DNA of 64,000 nucleotides from CAZCZZ01 sp964503335 (GCA_964503335.1 CAZCZZ010000006.1:36466-100465); one strand, 5' to 3'; counted from the stretch's first letter, positions 25,931-36,062 are shown. Translations and numbers: made by a program. The notes: generated from the letters alone by a model not told the origin.

Positions 25931-27280
25931 TCAGTGCTGGAACATCGATTCAACGCGACCCACCGCCTGGGGCAGCGCGAACAGGACGAGCCTGTCGCCC
26001 GCCTGAAGGGTCAGGTCTCCTGTCGCAGGGCAGACTTCGCCATTCCGGACGACGGTCGCGATCATGACGCCCTCGGGCGGCTTCAGGTCACGTATGGCTT
26101 TCCCGTTCCACCGGTTCGAGGGGTTGAGTCCCACTTCCAGCAGCTCGCCCGGGAGTTTATGCAGGAGCGCGGCGGCTTTGACGTTCTTGCCGCGGATGAA
26201 GTGAAGGATCGCGTTAATCATCGACATGTGCGAGCTGACGGCGCGATCGAGCAGGCTCAGGGTATTGATGATCGGCACGTACTCGGGCCGTGAAACCTGG
26301 GCCAGCGTGAACGTCGCGCCGGCCTTTTCCGCGAGCAGGCTCATCATGATGTTATGCTCGTCGCTGCCGGTAACGGCGACAAACGCCGTGCCGTGCACGA
26401 CTCCGGCGTTCGCCAGCGTTTCCTGGTCCAGCGCATCGCCGCGGATGACCAGCGCCTTGTTCAGTTCTGCGGAACACAGCTCGGCGTTCTTCTCGTCCTT
26501 CTCGACGAGGACAACCTGCATCGATGTTTGCTCGAGCATCTTCGTGAGCTGAAGGCCCAGATCGCCGCCGCCGGCCACGATGACCTTCTCGTAGCGCGTT
26601 TCATCCGGGTTGGCCCATTTCAGGAATTCAGAAATGTCGTCGGGCGTCCCGACGAGATACACCTCGTCGCCGATCATGAACTGCGTATCGCCACGCGGGA
26701 TCGACAGATCGTCGCCGCGCATCAGCGCGATGAAGCGCAGGCGCTGCAGCATGTCCTGCTCGGGGAATGCCTTGAGCGTCGTGACGACGAGGGGACTGTC
26801 CACATGCACGCGGATGCCGACAGCAAGGACGCGTCCGTCCAGCATGTCCACCGCTTCAAGGGTTCCAGGCAGGCGCAGCACGGTAAAGATTTCGAGCGCG
26901 CACTCCTCCTTCTGGCTGATGACGAGGTCGATACCCAACTGCTTCAAGTCGTAGCGGGAGCCTGAGTGAATGAAGTCCGGGTTGGAGACGCGGGCCACCT
27001 TGTTGCTGACCCCTGCGGCGTGGGCGAAGGCGCAGGAGAGGATGTTCACCTCGTCCTTGTCCGTAACGGCTACAAGGAGGTCGGCCTTGTCCACGCCGGC
27101 TTCCTGGAGGATGCGCGGGCTTGAACCCGGGCCGACGATGGTCTGGACATCCATCTGCGAGCCGAGGTCATCCAGGGCATCGCCGTTGATATCAATGACC
27201 ACGACATCGTGTCGTTCTTCACAGAGCTTCTCGGCGAGATAACGCCCTGCGCTTCCGGCGCCTACGATGATGATTCGCAT
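25931..27280 (-). CDS. trkA: Trk potassium transporter regulatory subunit TrkA
   Basis: The 449-residue cytoplasmic protein has two tandem RCK units: Rossmann domain with IIIVGAGSAGRYLAEKL (residues 1-130) and a TrkA-C domain, then a second Rossmann domain with VIVAGGGDLGLQLTKML (about 230) and a second TrkA-C domain ending VFALPQAVGRVESMF. Double RCK architecture is typical of TrkA. It binds NAD(H) or nucleotides and gates TrkH, which is encoded directly downstream. ATG 27278-27280 begins exactly at the Rossmann strand (MRIIIVGAG), so the longer upstream frame is not used. Confidence 0.95.
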   Translation of the reverse strand: MRIIIVGAGSAGRYLAEKLCEERHDVVVIDINGDALDDLGSQMDVQTIVGPGSSPRILQEAGVDKADLLVAVTDKDEVNILSCAFAHAAGVSNKVARVSNPDFIHSGSRYDLKQLGIDLVISQKEECALEIFTVLRLPGTLEAVDMLDGRVLAVGIRVHVDSPLVVTTLKAFPEQDMLQRLRFIALMRGDDLSIPRGDTQFMIGDEVYLVGTPDDISEFLKWANPDETRYEKVIVAGGGDLGLQLTKMLEQTSMQVVLVEKDEKNAELCSAELNKALVIRGDALDQETLANAGVVHGTAFVAVTGSDEHNIMMSLLAEKAGATFTLAQVSRPEYVPIINTLSLLDRAVSSHMSMINAILHFIRGKNVKAAALLHKLPGELLEVGLNPSNRWNGKAIRDLKPPEGVMIATVVRNGEVCPATGDLTLQAGDRLVLFALPQAVGRVESMFQH

Positions 27281-27442
27281 AGTGGTGATAGGGTGGGTCT
27301 GGTCCGCCGCGGACAAAAATCCATGGCTCATGAGGTTAAGGGAACGGGGGGTTGCGATCAAGGATGGAGCCCTTTTCGCGCTAGTATTTGAAGGGCATGG
27401 GTTTGTGCATCACACGATTCGTTTCGCGGTGCCACCATGGCC

Positions 27443-27451
27443 TGCTATCCT
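27443..27451 (+). promoter_or_regulatory. Extended -10 box of acetyltransferase gene (leaderless start)
   Basis: TGCTATCCT ends seven bases before ATG 27459, and no ribosome-binding site intervenes. This is the same layout as at 5940, 39081 and 61751 and suggests a leaderless transcript. No convincing -35 box was found. Confidence 0.4.
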
Positions 27452-27458
27452 GTCTCAC

Positions 27459-27920
27459 ATGGAAGCGGCTGACATTACGGTTCGAAGGGCTGTCGGGGGC
27501 GACTTGGACCGCCTTATCCGGCTCTTCGACGACTATCGCCAGTTCTACGGTCTGTCGTCCGACCCGGAACTCTGCGGCGGGTTCTTGAAGGACCGGCTCG
27601 CACGGGGCGAGTCAGTGATCCTTGTGGCTGAGCGGCGGGACGGGGTCCTTGCCGGCTTTGCCCAGGTCTATCCGAGCTTCTCGTCCCTCGCCGCCGCGCC
27701 GGCGTGGATCTTGTACGACTTGTTCGTGGACCACGCGGAGCGGATGAAGGGAGTGGGGCGTTTGCTCCTTGAAGCCGTGCAACAGTCCGCGGAAGCCGCA
27801 GGCGCTGCGGAGGTTGTGTTGTCCACTGCGCACACCAACGTGAGCGCCCAGAAGCTCTATGAGGCCGTGGGGTACAAGCGGGACGTGGAATTCGCGACGT
27901 ACATCCTCAAGCTGCGGTGA
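27459..27920 (+). CDS. GNAT-family N-acetyltransferase
   Basis: The 153-residue protein has the GNAT fold: ITVRRAVGGDLDRLIRLFDDYR at the start, beta4 WILYDLFVDHAERMKGVGRLLLEAV with the acetyl-CoA loop (RMKGVGR, a variant of RxxGxG/A), and VLSTAHTNVSAQKLYEAVGYKRD. It transfers an acetyl group from acetyl-CoA to an unknown amine. An in-frame extension upstream to 27267 does not look like protein, and the leaderless-type promoter supports ATG 27459. One base separates it from the DUF3431 gene, so the two are cotranscribed. Confidence 0.85.
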   Translation: MEAADITVRRAVGGDLDRLIRLFDDYRQFYGLSSDPELCGGFLKDRLARGESVILVAERRDGVLAGFAQVYPSFSSLAAAPAWILYDLFVDHAERMKGVGRLLLEAVQQSAEAAGAAEVVLSTAHTNVSAQKLYEAVGYKRDVEFATYILKLR

Positions 27921-27921
27921 T

Positions 27922-28635
27922 ATGACGACCGCTGATCCAACTCGCGAACTCGTTGTTGCCCGGTACGCCGAGGACCTTCGCTGGCTGGGCCGTGTGTCGA
28001 AGGATATCCGTCGATCGGTGTATGACAAGGGGGACGGGTCTTCGGGAGGCCTCCGGTTGCCGAACGAGGGGCGGGAGGCGCACACCTACCTTCATCACAT
28101 CGTGTCCCGCTACGAAACGCTTTCCGGAATCACCTTCTTCAGCCAGGGGAAGCCGTTTGACCATGTGCCGGACTTCCATCGCATCCTCCGCGAAGAGACC
28201 CCGGCGTCGCTGCCTGCACATGGTTTCCGCTGGTACAGCTTCCTTGTGGATCGCGATGACGCGGAAGGCTCGCTGCTGTTTCAGGCGTGGAGCAAGAACG
28301 GGGAGAAGAGACCGCTGCCGCTGAGGGCGTTCTTCCGTCGACTCTGGGATGCGGAACCTCCTGCGTTTGTCGTATTCTACGCAGGGGCGCATTTCGCGGT
28401 GACGGCGGAGGCCATCCTGCGCCATCCGAAGGCCTTCTATGAGCGGGCGCTCCACGTGAGCCTGGAGCTACCGGACGCCGCACACTGTTTCGAACGATGC
28501 TGGGATCGCGTCTTTGGCGTGGACGGGATTCCGTCCGAAGTCCGCAACGCGCCGCTGCCACGCTACTTCAAGCCCATCCGTCGCCTGATGGATGCTGGTT
28601 TACAGGAATCCCCGATGGGGGCATCGGGAGAGTAA
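27922..28635 (+). CDS. DUF3431 family protein
   Basis: The 237-residue product matches the pattern I know for DUF3431: ELVVARYAEDLRWL, VYDKG, LPNEGREAHTYLHHI, then FFSQGKPFDH and, near residue 160, FYAGAHFAVTAEAILRHP. The conserved NEGREAHTYL and GAxFxV segments are also seen in glycosyltransferase-like proteins, so a carbohydrate-related role is possible. No signal peptide or membrane helix is seen. ATG 27922 follows the acetyltransferase stop by one base. Biochemical function is unknown. Confidence 0.8.
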   Translation: MTTADPTRELVVARYAEDLRWLGRVSKDIRRSVYDKGDGSSGGLRLPNEGREAHTYLHHIVSRYETLSGITFFSQGKPFDHVPDFHRILREETPASLPAHGFRWYSFLVDRDDAEGSLLFQAWSKNGEKRPLPLRAFFRRLWDAEPPAFVVFYAGAHFAVTAEAILRHPKAFYERALHVSLELPDAAHCFERCWDRVFGVDGIPSEVRNAPLPRYFKPIRRLMDAGLQESPMGASGE

Positions 28636-28705
28636 GCCCGCAATCCTACTTGTCAGGAAGGGTGCCGACGCCAAGAATCACGGCGAATTTTGAGGAGTGA
28701 CTTCG

Positions 28706-30373
28706 ATGATGTGGCTCAAGGATCTACTGTTTGGACATTCCATCGCGCACACGGTGCTGGTAATCAGCGCCGTCATCGCGCTTGGCGTGAGCATCGGACA
28801 CATCCGCATCTTCGGCATCAGCCTGGGCATCGGTGGCGTGCTCTTCTCCGGCCTCGCCTTTGGACACTTCGGCCTCGCAGTCAATCCCGAGATCCTCGAA
28901 TTCGCGCGCGAGTTCGGCCTGATCCTGTTCGTCTACACGATCGGCATGCAGGTCGGCCCCAGCTTCTTTGCGTCGTTCCGCAAGCAGGGCCTCAAGCTCA
29001 ACATGCTGGCGGCGGGCGTCGTCCTGCTCGGTGTCACGGTCGCCCTGGGTCTCCACTACTTCGCAGGACTGCCCATCGCCGTCGTCGTGGGCCTGCTCTC
29101 CGGAGCCGTAACGAATACCCCCGGCCTGGGCGCGGCGCAGCAGGCGCTGCGTGAACGGCTGCCGGACATGCTCGACTCATCGGAAGTCTCCGGCATGGCC
29201 TATGCCGTGGCGTATCCGTTCGGCATCATCGGCATCATCCTCTCCATGATTGCCATGCGGTTGATTTTCCGCATCTCGCCCCAGAAGGAAGCGGAGAAGT
29301 ATGAGCAGGAGCAGTCGCCCGCCACGGCCGTGCCGGAGAATTACAACATCGTCGTTTCCAACCAGCGCCTGGCCGGACTCGAAGTTCGCCAGCTCGCGTC
29401 AATGGTGCAGGCCGAGTTCGTCATCTCACGCCTGATGCACGGCGACCAGGTCATCGTGCCGTCCGCCGAGACGAAGCTCCAGGTCGGCGATGTGCTGCAC
29501 GTGGTGTGCTCGAAGGAGAACGCAGACAAGCTGGCCGTGGTGGTCGGCGAGATCACGAAGATCGATGTGCGGAAAGTCGCGAGCGGCCTCACGTCGCGCA
29601 GCATTCTTATCACGCGCAGCAACGCGGTGGGCAAGACGATCCGTGAGCTCGATCTCATGGACCAGTACGGCGTCGCGATTACGCGTATCAACCGCGCCGG
29701 CATCCAGCTCGTGGCGAAGGCGGGTACGGAGCTGAATTTCGGCGATCGTGTGACAGTCGTCGGCGACGAACCGTCGATCCTGAAGGTCGCTGCGGAATTG
29801 GGCGACTCCATGAAGCAGCTCAATCACCCGAATATCCTGCCGGTATTCATCGGTATCATCCTCGGCGTGATCCTCGGAAGCCTCCCAATCCAGGTCCCCG
29901 GCGTTCCCGCGCCCGTGAAGCTGGGGCTCGCGGGTGGCCCGCTCCTTGTCGCGATCCTGCTGAGCCGCTTCGCGCGCGTGGGCCCCGTGGTCTGGTATCT
30001 TCCGCAGAGCGCGAACCTGATGCTGCGCGAAGTGGGCATCACGCTGTTCCTGGCCAGCGTCGGACTCAAGTCGGGCGGGCGCTTCATCGAGACGCTGATG
30101 CACGGCGACGGCATGATGTGGATGGCCCTGGCGGCACTGATCACGGTGATCCCCCTGTTCATCATCGGCCTGATCGCGCGGATCGTCTACAAGCTCAACT
30201 ACATGTCGCTCTGCGGACTGCTGTCCGGCAGCATGACCGACCCGCCTGCGCTCTCCTTCGCGAACCAGATCGCCGCGTCCGATGCCCCGTCGGTCACCTA
30301 TGCAAGCGTTTACGCCCTCGTGATGTTCCTGCGCATCCTGACGGCACAGGCGATCGTCCTGCTGTTTACGTAG
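28706..30373 (+). CDS. YidE/AspT-type putative transporter with two TrkA-C domains
   Basis: The 555-residue membrane protein has the duplicated YidE/YbjL layout: five or six helices (residues 1-190) with the motif GAVTNTPGLGAAQQ, two cytoplasmic TrkA-C (RCK-C) domains (about 210-290 and 295-370), then a second helical half ending in GLLSGSMTDPPALSFANQI. This matches the aspartate:alanine exchanger family (AspT), many members of which have no known substrate. ATG 28706 was chosen because GAGGAG lies eight bases upstream; a GTG at 28697 overlaps that site. It stands alone in the plus direction and converges with the nucleotidyltransferase gene. Confidence 0.88.
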   Translation: MMWLKDLLFGHSIAHTVLVISAVIALGVSIGHIRIFGISLGIGGVLFSGLAFGHFGLAVNPEILEFAREFGLILFVYTIGMQVGPSFFASFRKQGLKLNMLAAGVVLLGVTVALGLHYFAGLPIAVVVGLLSGAVTNTPGLGAAQQALRERLPDMLDSSEVSGMAYAVAYPFGIIGIILSMIAMRLIFRISPQKEAEKYEQEQSPATAVPENYNIVVSNQRLAGLEVRQLASMVQAEFVISRLMHGDQVIVPSAETKLQVGDVLHVVCSKENADKLAVVVGEITKIDVRKVASGLTSRSILITRSNAVGKTIRELDLMDQYGVAITRINRAGIQLVAKAGTELNFGDRVTVVGDEPSILKVAAELGDSMKQLNHPNILPVFIGIILGVILGSLPIQVPGVPAPVKLGLAGGPLLVAILLSRFARVGPVVWYLPQSANLMLREVGITLFLASVGLKSGGRFIETLMHGDGMMWMALAALITVIPLFIIGLIARIVYKLNYMSLCGLLSGSMTDPPALSFANQIAASDAPSVTYASVYALVMFLRILTAQAIVLLFT

Positions 30374-30385
30374 GTGTTGTCGGAA

Positions 30386-31153
30386 TCATCTCGCCCGGCA
30401 CAACTGCTGGATAACCGACGCGATGCCCGGGTTGACGTCGTGCTTTGCACGCAGGAAATCGAGAATGGCCTCGGCCGATTCCGGTGTGCGTTCGTAGCCC
30501 TGGATGAAGCGGGATAGGTGCAGTGCCAAATCGGGGCGCCGCTGTTCGAGACGTCGCTCGACCGAGAACGCGTCCGCGTCAACCGCTGATGACGGCGCAC
30601 CCAGTTCGTGAAGCTCGACCACGCGGTCCACGGCGTAGTGCTGGACGAACCTTTGCGCCGAGAGCTTCTCGCCACGGCGAAAGCGGCACATTCCGACATA
30701 GAGGTTGGTCAAGGCCTCGCCGAGGAGCCATTCCGGTGAGTGTGACCCGACTGGATGCGGGTTCTTTGCGGGGATGGAGATGGATTCGTCCACGTCCGCT
30801 CGCTTCCAGATGATCCGGCCCGGGGCAAAAGGGATTCCCCGCATTTCCTGGGGTTCAAAGACGGCGAACTCGCAGAAGATGCCATCCTCGAAAAGTGCCT
30901 TGTAGCCGTCCACGGTGTTGCGAAATTGGTATGCAAGGGGCGTGATGGAACTCAACCAGTCGAGGTTGTCGATGTAGCGCGCCTTGTGTCCGGCCTCAAC
31001 GATCACGAAGAAGTCGAGATCGGATGAATCGTCGAGGCGCTGCGTTTCAAGACCGCACGAGCCTAGCCCCAGCACAGCCAACCCGTGTCCGGATTGCGCA
31101 ATCGATTCCGCGATTTCCTGCAATCGGGTCAGCAATGCTTCTCTGGACGCCAT
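30386..31153 (-). CDS. Nucleotidyltransferase-fold protein
   Basis: The 255-residue protein has a nucleotidyltransferase core near its N-terminus: LGLGSCGLETQRLDDSSDLDFFVIV, where the GS loop and DxD metal ligands fit the polymerase-beta superfamily. The rest is helical (EWLLGEALTNLYVGMCRF, RFVQHYAVDRVVELHEL), like the C-terminal half of aminoglycoside or unknown-substrate nucleotidyltransferases. ATG 31151-31153 has GGGGAA about seven bases upstream; the open frame upstream runs inside the next gene and is not coding. Substrate unknown; I see no resistance-gene signature that would justify a name. Confidence 0.75.
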   Translation of the reverse strand: MASREALLTRLQEIAESIAQSGHGLAVLGLGSCGLETQRLDDSSDLDFFVIVEAGHKARYIDNLDWLSSITPLAYQFRNTVDGYKALFEDGIFCEFAVFEPQEMRGIPFAPGRIIWKRADVDESISIPAKNPHPVGSHSPEWLLGEALTNLYVGMCRFRRGEKLSAQRFVQHYAVDRVVELHELGAPSSAVDADAFSVERRLEQRRPDLALHLSRFIQGYERTPESAEAILDFLRAKHDVNPGIASVIQQLCRAR

Positions 31154-31172
31154 GGTGATTCCCCAGCCTATC

Positions 31173-34100
31173 CTACTCCATCCAGGCGCGGACGCGGAAG
31201 AATTCCAGGTCGATGGGCAAGCTGTTGGTGAATTCGGTGAAGCCGTTGGTTCCCGCGAGATTTTCAAATCCGGGGAGGGGATACCACACCGCGTCAAGAA
31301 TGTTCGAGCTCGTGCTGACCTCGTAGCGGCGCGCTTGGCCATAGTAGCCGGGCCCGCTGGCCTCGAAGGTTTGGAAGCGAATTCTGGCGGTACCATCGGA
31401 GTTGGTGATGGTAATGGCTCCTGCGCTCACGGCGCTTGTGGCCGAACTGCCGTAGATATACTCCGAGGCGTTGTTGTAGCCGTCGCCGTCCGGGTCTGCT
31501 CCGGGCGTCGCGTTCGTCGCGCCGGTGGCGTTGAAGTAGACGACTTCCCAGTTGTCGGGAAGTCCATCCTGATCGTCGTCCAGCTGGGTAATCGTGCCGG
31601 GCGATCCCATGAAGTTGGCCGTGCGCCAGTTCGTCGGGTCATCGCCGAAGGCTGTCGCCGTGACCCGCTCGATCGACCAGCCGTCCTGCGGATTATTCGT
31701 CGGCCAGGGCGACGCGTCGTCGTACTGCACCTGGTCATACAACACGTAGGGAACAAAGCCGCCCGCTTCCGGAATGCCGGGTCGCATGAGCATCACCGTC
31801 TCGCCTGCGTTGTCGAGCGAGCCGGTGTAGGGGCCGTAGATCGGGATGGCGGCCGGGATGTTGTACATCGCGCGGAACACGGAAGGATCCGTCGGCACGA
31901 CCAGGGCTTGTCCACCGGCGCCGAGCTGCCTGTTCGTCGGGAACGTGAAGTCCACCGCGCCGGCGAGCTTCCAGCGGTTGGTGGGACGCAGGACGTCATA
32001 CAAGGTGACCGTGGTGTTGGAAATGTTGCGGATCTCGATGAACTCGAATGCGTTCGAAAGCGGGTCGTAGAGGATTTCCTGCAGTACAAACGGACCGACG
32101 CGCGGCGGGGCGTTATTCGAGCCGGGTGTGGGCGACGCGGTGGCGACAAACATCTCGCGGCCTTCGCTGTTGATGTGACGACCGAAGGTGACGTTCTGGT
32201 CCTGTGCGCCGAAGACGTACATTTCATGGTACGCCGTGGGCGTTCCGTTCGTGGCGGAACTGAGGTGGACTTCCTCGCCCAGCTCGCTGAAGGCGAACGG
32301 CACAATCGCCGGCGGGTTGGTCAGGTTGTTGAAATCGCTCTCGTCGAACACGCGGTAGGTGCCGCCGCTGAGCACGGTGCCTGCGGGAATCTGGAACTTG
32401 CGGAGTCGCTGTCCGCTGTCGCTGAGAAGCCAGCCGCTGATGTCGATCGAATTGGTCGTGGTGTTTAGCAGCTCAACCCAGTCCAACTGGTTGTCGGAAT
32501 GCGTCAGGGCTTCGCTGATGACGACGGAGCCGATGGGAAGCGTCGGTTCATCGCGTCCGGGCGATCCGCGGTAGGTGACGCTCGCATGCCAGCTCGTCGC
32601 CGAGCCCCAGGCGGTGTAATCGACGTTTGCGTTGATGATGTGAAGTGATCGGCCATGGCCGTCCGTTTCGGGATACCATGTATCGAAGTAGGGGAAGTCC
32701 AGGATCTCTTCGCCCTGCGGGTCCGCCAGCCGCAGGTCGTCGCTGGCGTTGTTGAGTCCGCCCGTGAACACGCCCGCGACGAGGATGCCGTTCGTGTCGT
32801 AGCGGGAGGCGAAGGCGAGGTGGTTCCTGACCAGCACGACAAGTTGGCCCGCGCCGAGCGTGAGGTTGGTGAAGGTGTAGGAGATGCCTGAAGTGAAGCT
32901 GACGCCGGCGAGGTTTAGATTGCTCGAGCCCACATTCTTCAGCTCGATGAACTCGTATTCCTCGCCATCCCATGAGCCGCTCGCGGCGGGGTCCGGGTGG
33001 AACATGATCTCGGTCACGCGCAGGTTGTTCTGAAACGCGGAAGGCGTTCCAGTGAAAGTCGCCGAACTGACCAGAAGTCCCGCGCTGTCGTGCAGGGCGA
33101 TGGTCTCGCCGCGGGTGGAGAGGTTGCCGGAGTAGGGTCCTACCACGAAACGTGACTCGTTGCTCTTCGGGCTCGCCGGGCGTGCGCGGAAAGCGGGCAG
33201 GTTGGGGGAGACGTAGAGATTCGACTGCGCTGCGATGACGGTGCCGGGGGCAAAGGTGAAGCGCACGGCGTTGCTCAAGCTCCAGCCTGAAAGCTCGACG
33301 GCGAAGGCGTTGGTGTTGATGAGTTCCACGTACTCGCGGGATTGGTTGCTCGACGTGGACGCGAATTCGATCGTGCCGAAATGGATCGACGGCGAGAATG
33401 CAAGCGCGGCCGGGATCTTCGCCCCGTTGGTGCCGCTGTGCGTCACATACAGGTGTGTCCGGCGCACGTTGAGATAGGCGTTCGTGAGGAGCGCCATCGC
33501 GGCTTCGATGGTCTGGTTGGATCCATACGGATTGCCCCACTTGGCGCGGTCCAGCACCACGTCGGAAACCATCTGGGTGTATAGGCTTGCGATGCGCGCT
33601 TCATAGAGCAGGTTGGTGGGTGCGCCGTTCGGCTGGAGGAGCTGGTCCATCAGGGTGCGAAGTCGGCGGAGGTACATCTGGCGGACGAAGGTGTCGTCGT
33701 GCAGGGCGTCGATGAAGCGGTTCCACGGGCCGTCGTTCTTCTGGTGGTCGGAGTCGCCGAAGAGGGGATGGCTCGGCGAGCGCAAGAGGTTTGTCGCTAT
33801 GGGCGCATCGGCATTCGCCCAAAGCACGTCGCTCAGCACGCCGCCTCCGGTCAGCATGTAGTTCCGTCCGAAGGTGAGGTCCTTGTCCCAGGGCATGAAG
33901 GTCCATTCCCCGTCGCCGGGCGTGTCACGATACACATAGTAGTTTTTCGCGACGTGATCGTTGTCGTGCATGATCGTCGTCGCCGCGATGTAGTTGATCG
34001 CCGCCGGGATGTCCACGTTGTCGAAGATATACCGTCGCCGCGTCGTCGCGGAGTTGGTGGTGCTCACGCCGTTGACCAGGCGCAGCAGGTCGCTGTTATC

Positions 34101-36053
34101 TTCATCCTTGCGCGTCTTCTTCTCCACGCCGCTGGAGCTGCTGGTCATCTGGTTGAACATCTTGTACAGCGCGCCCTCGTCATCGAGTCCCTGCCGCTGG
34201 AGATAATCCTCACCCGGCTGCTCCAGCCAGACCGCGGTGCTGTAGAAGGAACCGTTCTGCTGGACGCGGACGGGGAACGTCTCGGAGTAGGGAACGCCCG
34301 CGTTGCGGTAGGTTTCCATGCCGAGGATCTGACGCACGTAGGCTTTGTCGCTGTAGGTGCTCTGGAGGTTGAACTCCTCGACGGCTTCCTCATTCTCGTT
34401 CCACACGAAGTGATGCCCGTCGGGAAATTCGAACTTGAAGTGGGGCTTCAGCCAGCCCGACGACGAATTGCCGCGGACGCGCATCCGAACCTCGTCATAG
34501 AAGCGCCCTTCGAAGTAGACCCAGCCGTTGGTCCAATTCAGGTTGTTGCCGCCGTTCGTTTTCGCGTGCCAGAGCGGGTTTTGCACGAACCACTGGAATG
34601 TGCGGAGCGATGAAGTCACGGACGGGTTCTGGCAGACCGTGCCGAGGTATTGGATCGAATCCTCCGCCAGAGGCCAGCGATTCGTGATCCCGTTCGTCGC
34701 CACTGCGGTCAGGTAGTAGCGAATCATCTGGCCGGTGGTGAACGAGGTGTTGGGGATCGTGGCGGCAAAGATACCATCGCCTGCACCCTGGTCGCCGTGC
34801 AATCCGTCATCGTACATCGCCGTGGAGGTGGTGTTGGTGAACATGACGACATAATGAAGCGTTGCCGTCGAAACGGGAGCGGTGCTTCCAATGATGCGGG
34901 CCGAGACGACGAGGTCCTCGTTGTCCGCAGGTGATTCCGGGGTGTGCGATACAGAGAGGAACGAGGGGCCCAGGTCGGCAGTGCCGCTCCCGTTAATCGC
35001 GCCGGGCGTGGGAACCTGGAAGTACCGCAGGTGCCCATTCTCAAGCGTCGCGCTCTCGATGCCGGACAAGCGGGGCAGCATCAGCAAGTCGGAACTCGTC
35101 GTCTGCTGGTTCATGCCATGAATGGCGAGGATGTTCGTGCCGAGTTCGAGGAACTCATCCACGTCGCTGATCAGGAAAGGCTCGAACGCCAGCGCGTCGT
35201 GGACGGCCGAGGCGCGGGTGTTCCACGTGTTGATGTCGCGATCATTGACGCTGACCACTTCCTCGCCGTTGATAAAGGCGACGAAGCCGTCGTCAAACTT
35301 CATATCCAACTGCAGGCTTTGAAGCGCCGAGGGATTGTTCAGGACGAACGGGATGCGGATGTAGATCGTCCCGTTGATTCCATACATGTTCGTTTCGACG
35401 TTGGCGCGGATGTCGGGCGTGTAGTCGGGCGGTGTGTTGGTGAACTGGTCGAAGCCGACGCCGACGCGGCCCGTGGCCCATGCGCTGTCATCGAAGAACT
35501 GTTCGATCCAGTCGTAGCCGAGGCTGTCGTCCGACGGCACGTAGAAGACACAATTCGCGTTCGTGCTGACGAGTTCGTTGGTCACCGTGCCCGGTGCAAC
35601 ACCAAACGAAACGTTGGCGACCTGCGGCGGGTAGGGGTCGTACGAGCTTTCGACGGTGACCCCGTTCGGCTGCACGAGTGCGAGGTACTCGCCGTCGCCG
35701 CTGAGCCGGAAATTTGTGTGGAGCTCGTCGCCTGGCGTGGCGCGGTCCTTGTTGGAAGCGAAAACGATGACAAAGGCGCCCGGCGCGATGTTCGTGCCCG
35801 GGAACGTCCACTTGTCGAGGTTGCTCGACTCGTCGGTCAGGTGCCAGCCCGCCAGATCCACCGTGCCCGTGCCGGTGTTCTGGATTTCGATCCAGTCCTC
35901 GTACGCATCATCCTCGTCCTGGATCGAGTTCGTATTGACGGCCATGAACTCGGAAATGACAAGGGACTGGGCCCACGCGGGGGCAACGGGAAGGAGTCCC
36001 ATGCATAGAGCCATGAGAGCAGCCCCCGGTTGTGCTCTGCCTTCAAACCACAT
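31173..36053 (-). CDS. Large secreted CotH-kinase and lamin-tail-domain protein
   Basis: The 1626-residue protein has a signal peptide (ALCMGLLPVAPAWAQ), an N-terminal lamin-tail domain (LVISEFMAVNTNSIQDEDD), a galactose-binding-like domain (about 175-340, GVGFDQF...FDDGFVAFINGEEV), a CotH kinase domain (about 500-850, VRMRVRGNSSSGWLKPHF, HDNDHVAKNYYVYRD, MPWDKDLTFGRN), four more lamin-tail domains and a C-terminal acidic segment (DDDQDGLPDNWEVVYF, PDGDGYNNASEY). CotH domains phosphorylate or decorate secreted proteins in spore formers; here the role is unknown. ATG 36053 has AGAGG upstream and follows the previous stop by nine bases. Last gene of a three-gene secreted-protein operon. Confidence 0.85.
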   Translation of the reverse strand: MWFEGRAQPGAALMALCMGLLPVAPAWAQSLVISEFMAVNTNSIQDEDDAYEDWIEIQNTGTGTVDLAGWHLTDESSNLDKWTFPGTNIAPGAFVIVFASNKDRATPGDELHTNFRLSGDGEYLALVQPNGVTVESSYDPYPPQVANVSFGVAPGTVTNELVSTNANCVFYVPSDDSLGYDWIEQFFDDSAWATGRVGVGFDQFTNTPPDYTPDIRANVETNMYGINGTIYIRIPFVLNNPSALQSLQLDMKFDDGFVAFINGEEVVSVNDRDINTWNTRASAVHDALAFEPFLISDVDEFLELGTNILAIHGMNQQTTSSDLLMLPRLSGIESATLENGHLRYFQVPTPGAINGSGTADLGPSFLSVSHTPESPADNEDLVVSARIIGSTAPVSTATLHYVVMFTNTTSTAMYDDGLHGDQGAGDGIFAATIPNTSFTTGQMIRYYLTAVATNGITNRWPLAEDSIQYLGTVCQNPSVTSSLRTFQWFVQNPLWHAKTNGGNNLNWTNGWVYFEGRFYDEVRMRVRGNSSSGWLKPHFKFEFPDGHHFVWNENEEAVEEFNLQSTYSDKAYVRQILGMETYRNAGVPYSETFPVRVQQNGSFYSTAVWLEQPGEDYLQRQGLDDEGALYKMFNQMTSSSSGVEKKTRKDEDNSDLLRLVNGVSTTNSATTRRRYIFDNVDIPAAINYIAATTIMHDNDHVAKNYYVYRDTPGDGEWTFMPWDKDLTFGRNYMLTGGGVLSDVLWANADAPIATNLLRSPSHPLFGDSDHQKNDGPWNRFIDALHDDTFVRQMYLRRLRTLMDQLLQPNGAPTNLLYEARIASLYTQMVSDVVLDRAKWGNPYGSNQTIEAAMALLTNAYLNVRRTHLYVTHSGTNGAKIPAALAFSPSIHFGTIEFASTSSNQSREYVELINTNAFAVELSGWSLSNAVRFTFAPGTVIAAQSNLYVSPNLPAFRARPASPKSNESRFVVGPYSGNLSTRGETIALHDSAGLLVSSATFTGTPSAFQNNLRVTEIMFHPDPAASGSWDGEEYEFIELKNVGSSNLNLAGVSFTSGISYTFTNLTLGAGQLVVLVRNHLAFASRYDTNGILVAGVFTGGLNNASDDLRLADPQGEEILDFPYFDTWYPETDGHGRSLHIINANVDYTAWGSATSWHASVTYRGSPGRDEPTLPIGSVVISEALTHSDNQLDWVELLNTTTNSIDISGWLLSDSGQRLRKFQIPAGTVLSGGTYRVFDESDFNNLTNPPAIVPFAFSELGEEVHLSSATNGTPTAYHEMYVFGAQDQNVTFGRHINSEGREMFVATASPTPGSNNAPPRVGPFVLQEILYDPLSNAFEFIEIRNISNTTVTLYDVLRPTNRWKLAGAVDFTFPTNRQLGAGGQALVVPTDPSVFRAMYNIPAAIPIYGPYTGSLDNAGETVMLMRPGIPEAGGFVPYVLYDQVQYDDASPWPTNNPQDGWSIERVTATAFGDDPTNWRTANFMGSPGTITQLDDDQDGLPDNWEVVYFNATGATNATPGADPDGDGYNNASEYIYGSSATSAVSAGAITITNSDGTARIRFQTFEASGPGYYGQARRYEVSTSSNILDAVWYPLPGFENLAGTNGFTEFTNSLPIDLEFFRVRAWME

Positions 36054-36062
36054 CAAGTGCCT

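Noticed and set aside
28697..28705. GTG start of the YidE-type transporter at 28697
   Set aside because: It overlaps the GAGGAG ribosome-binding site that fits ATG 28706.
30984..32468. Long plus-strand open frame of 494 codons opposite the CotH gene
   Set aside because: It lies antisense to a gene with clear domains; its composition (Val, Arg, Asp, Gly, His) is that of a GC-rich shadow frame and it crosses two genes.
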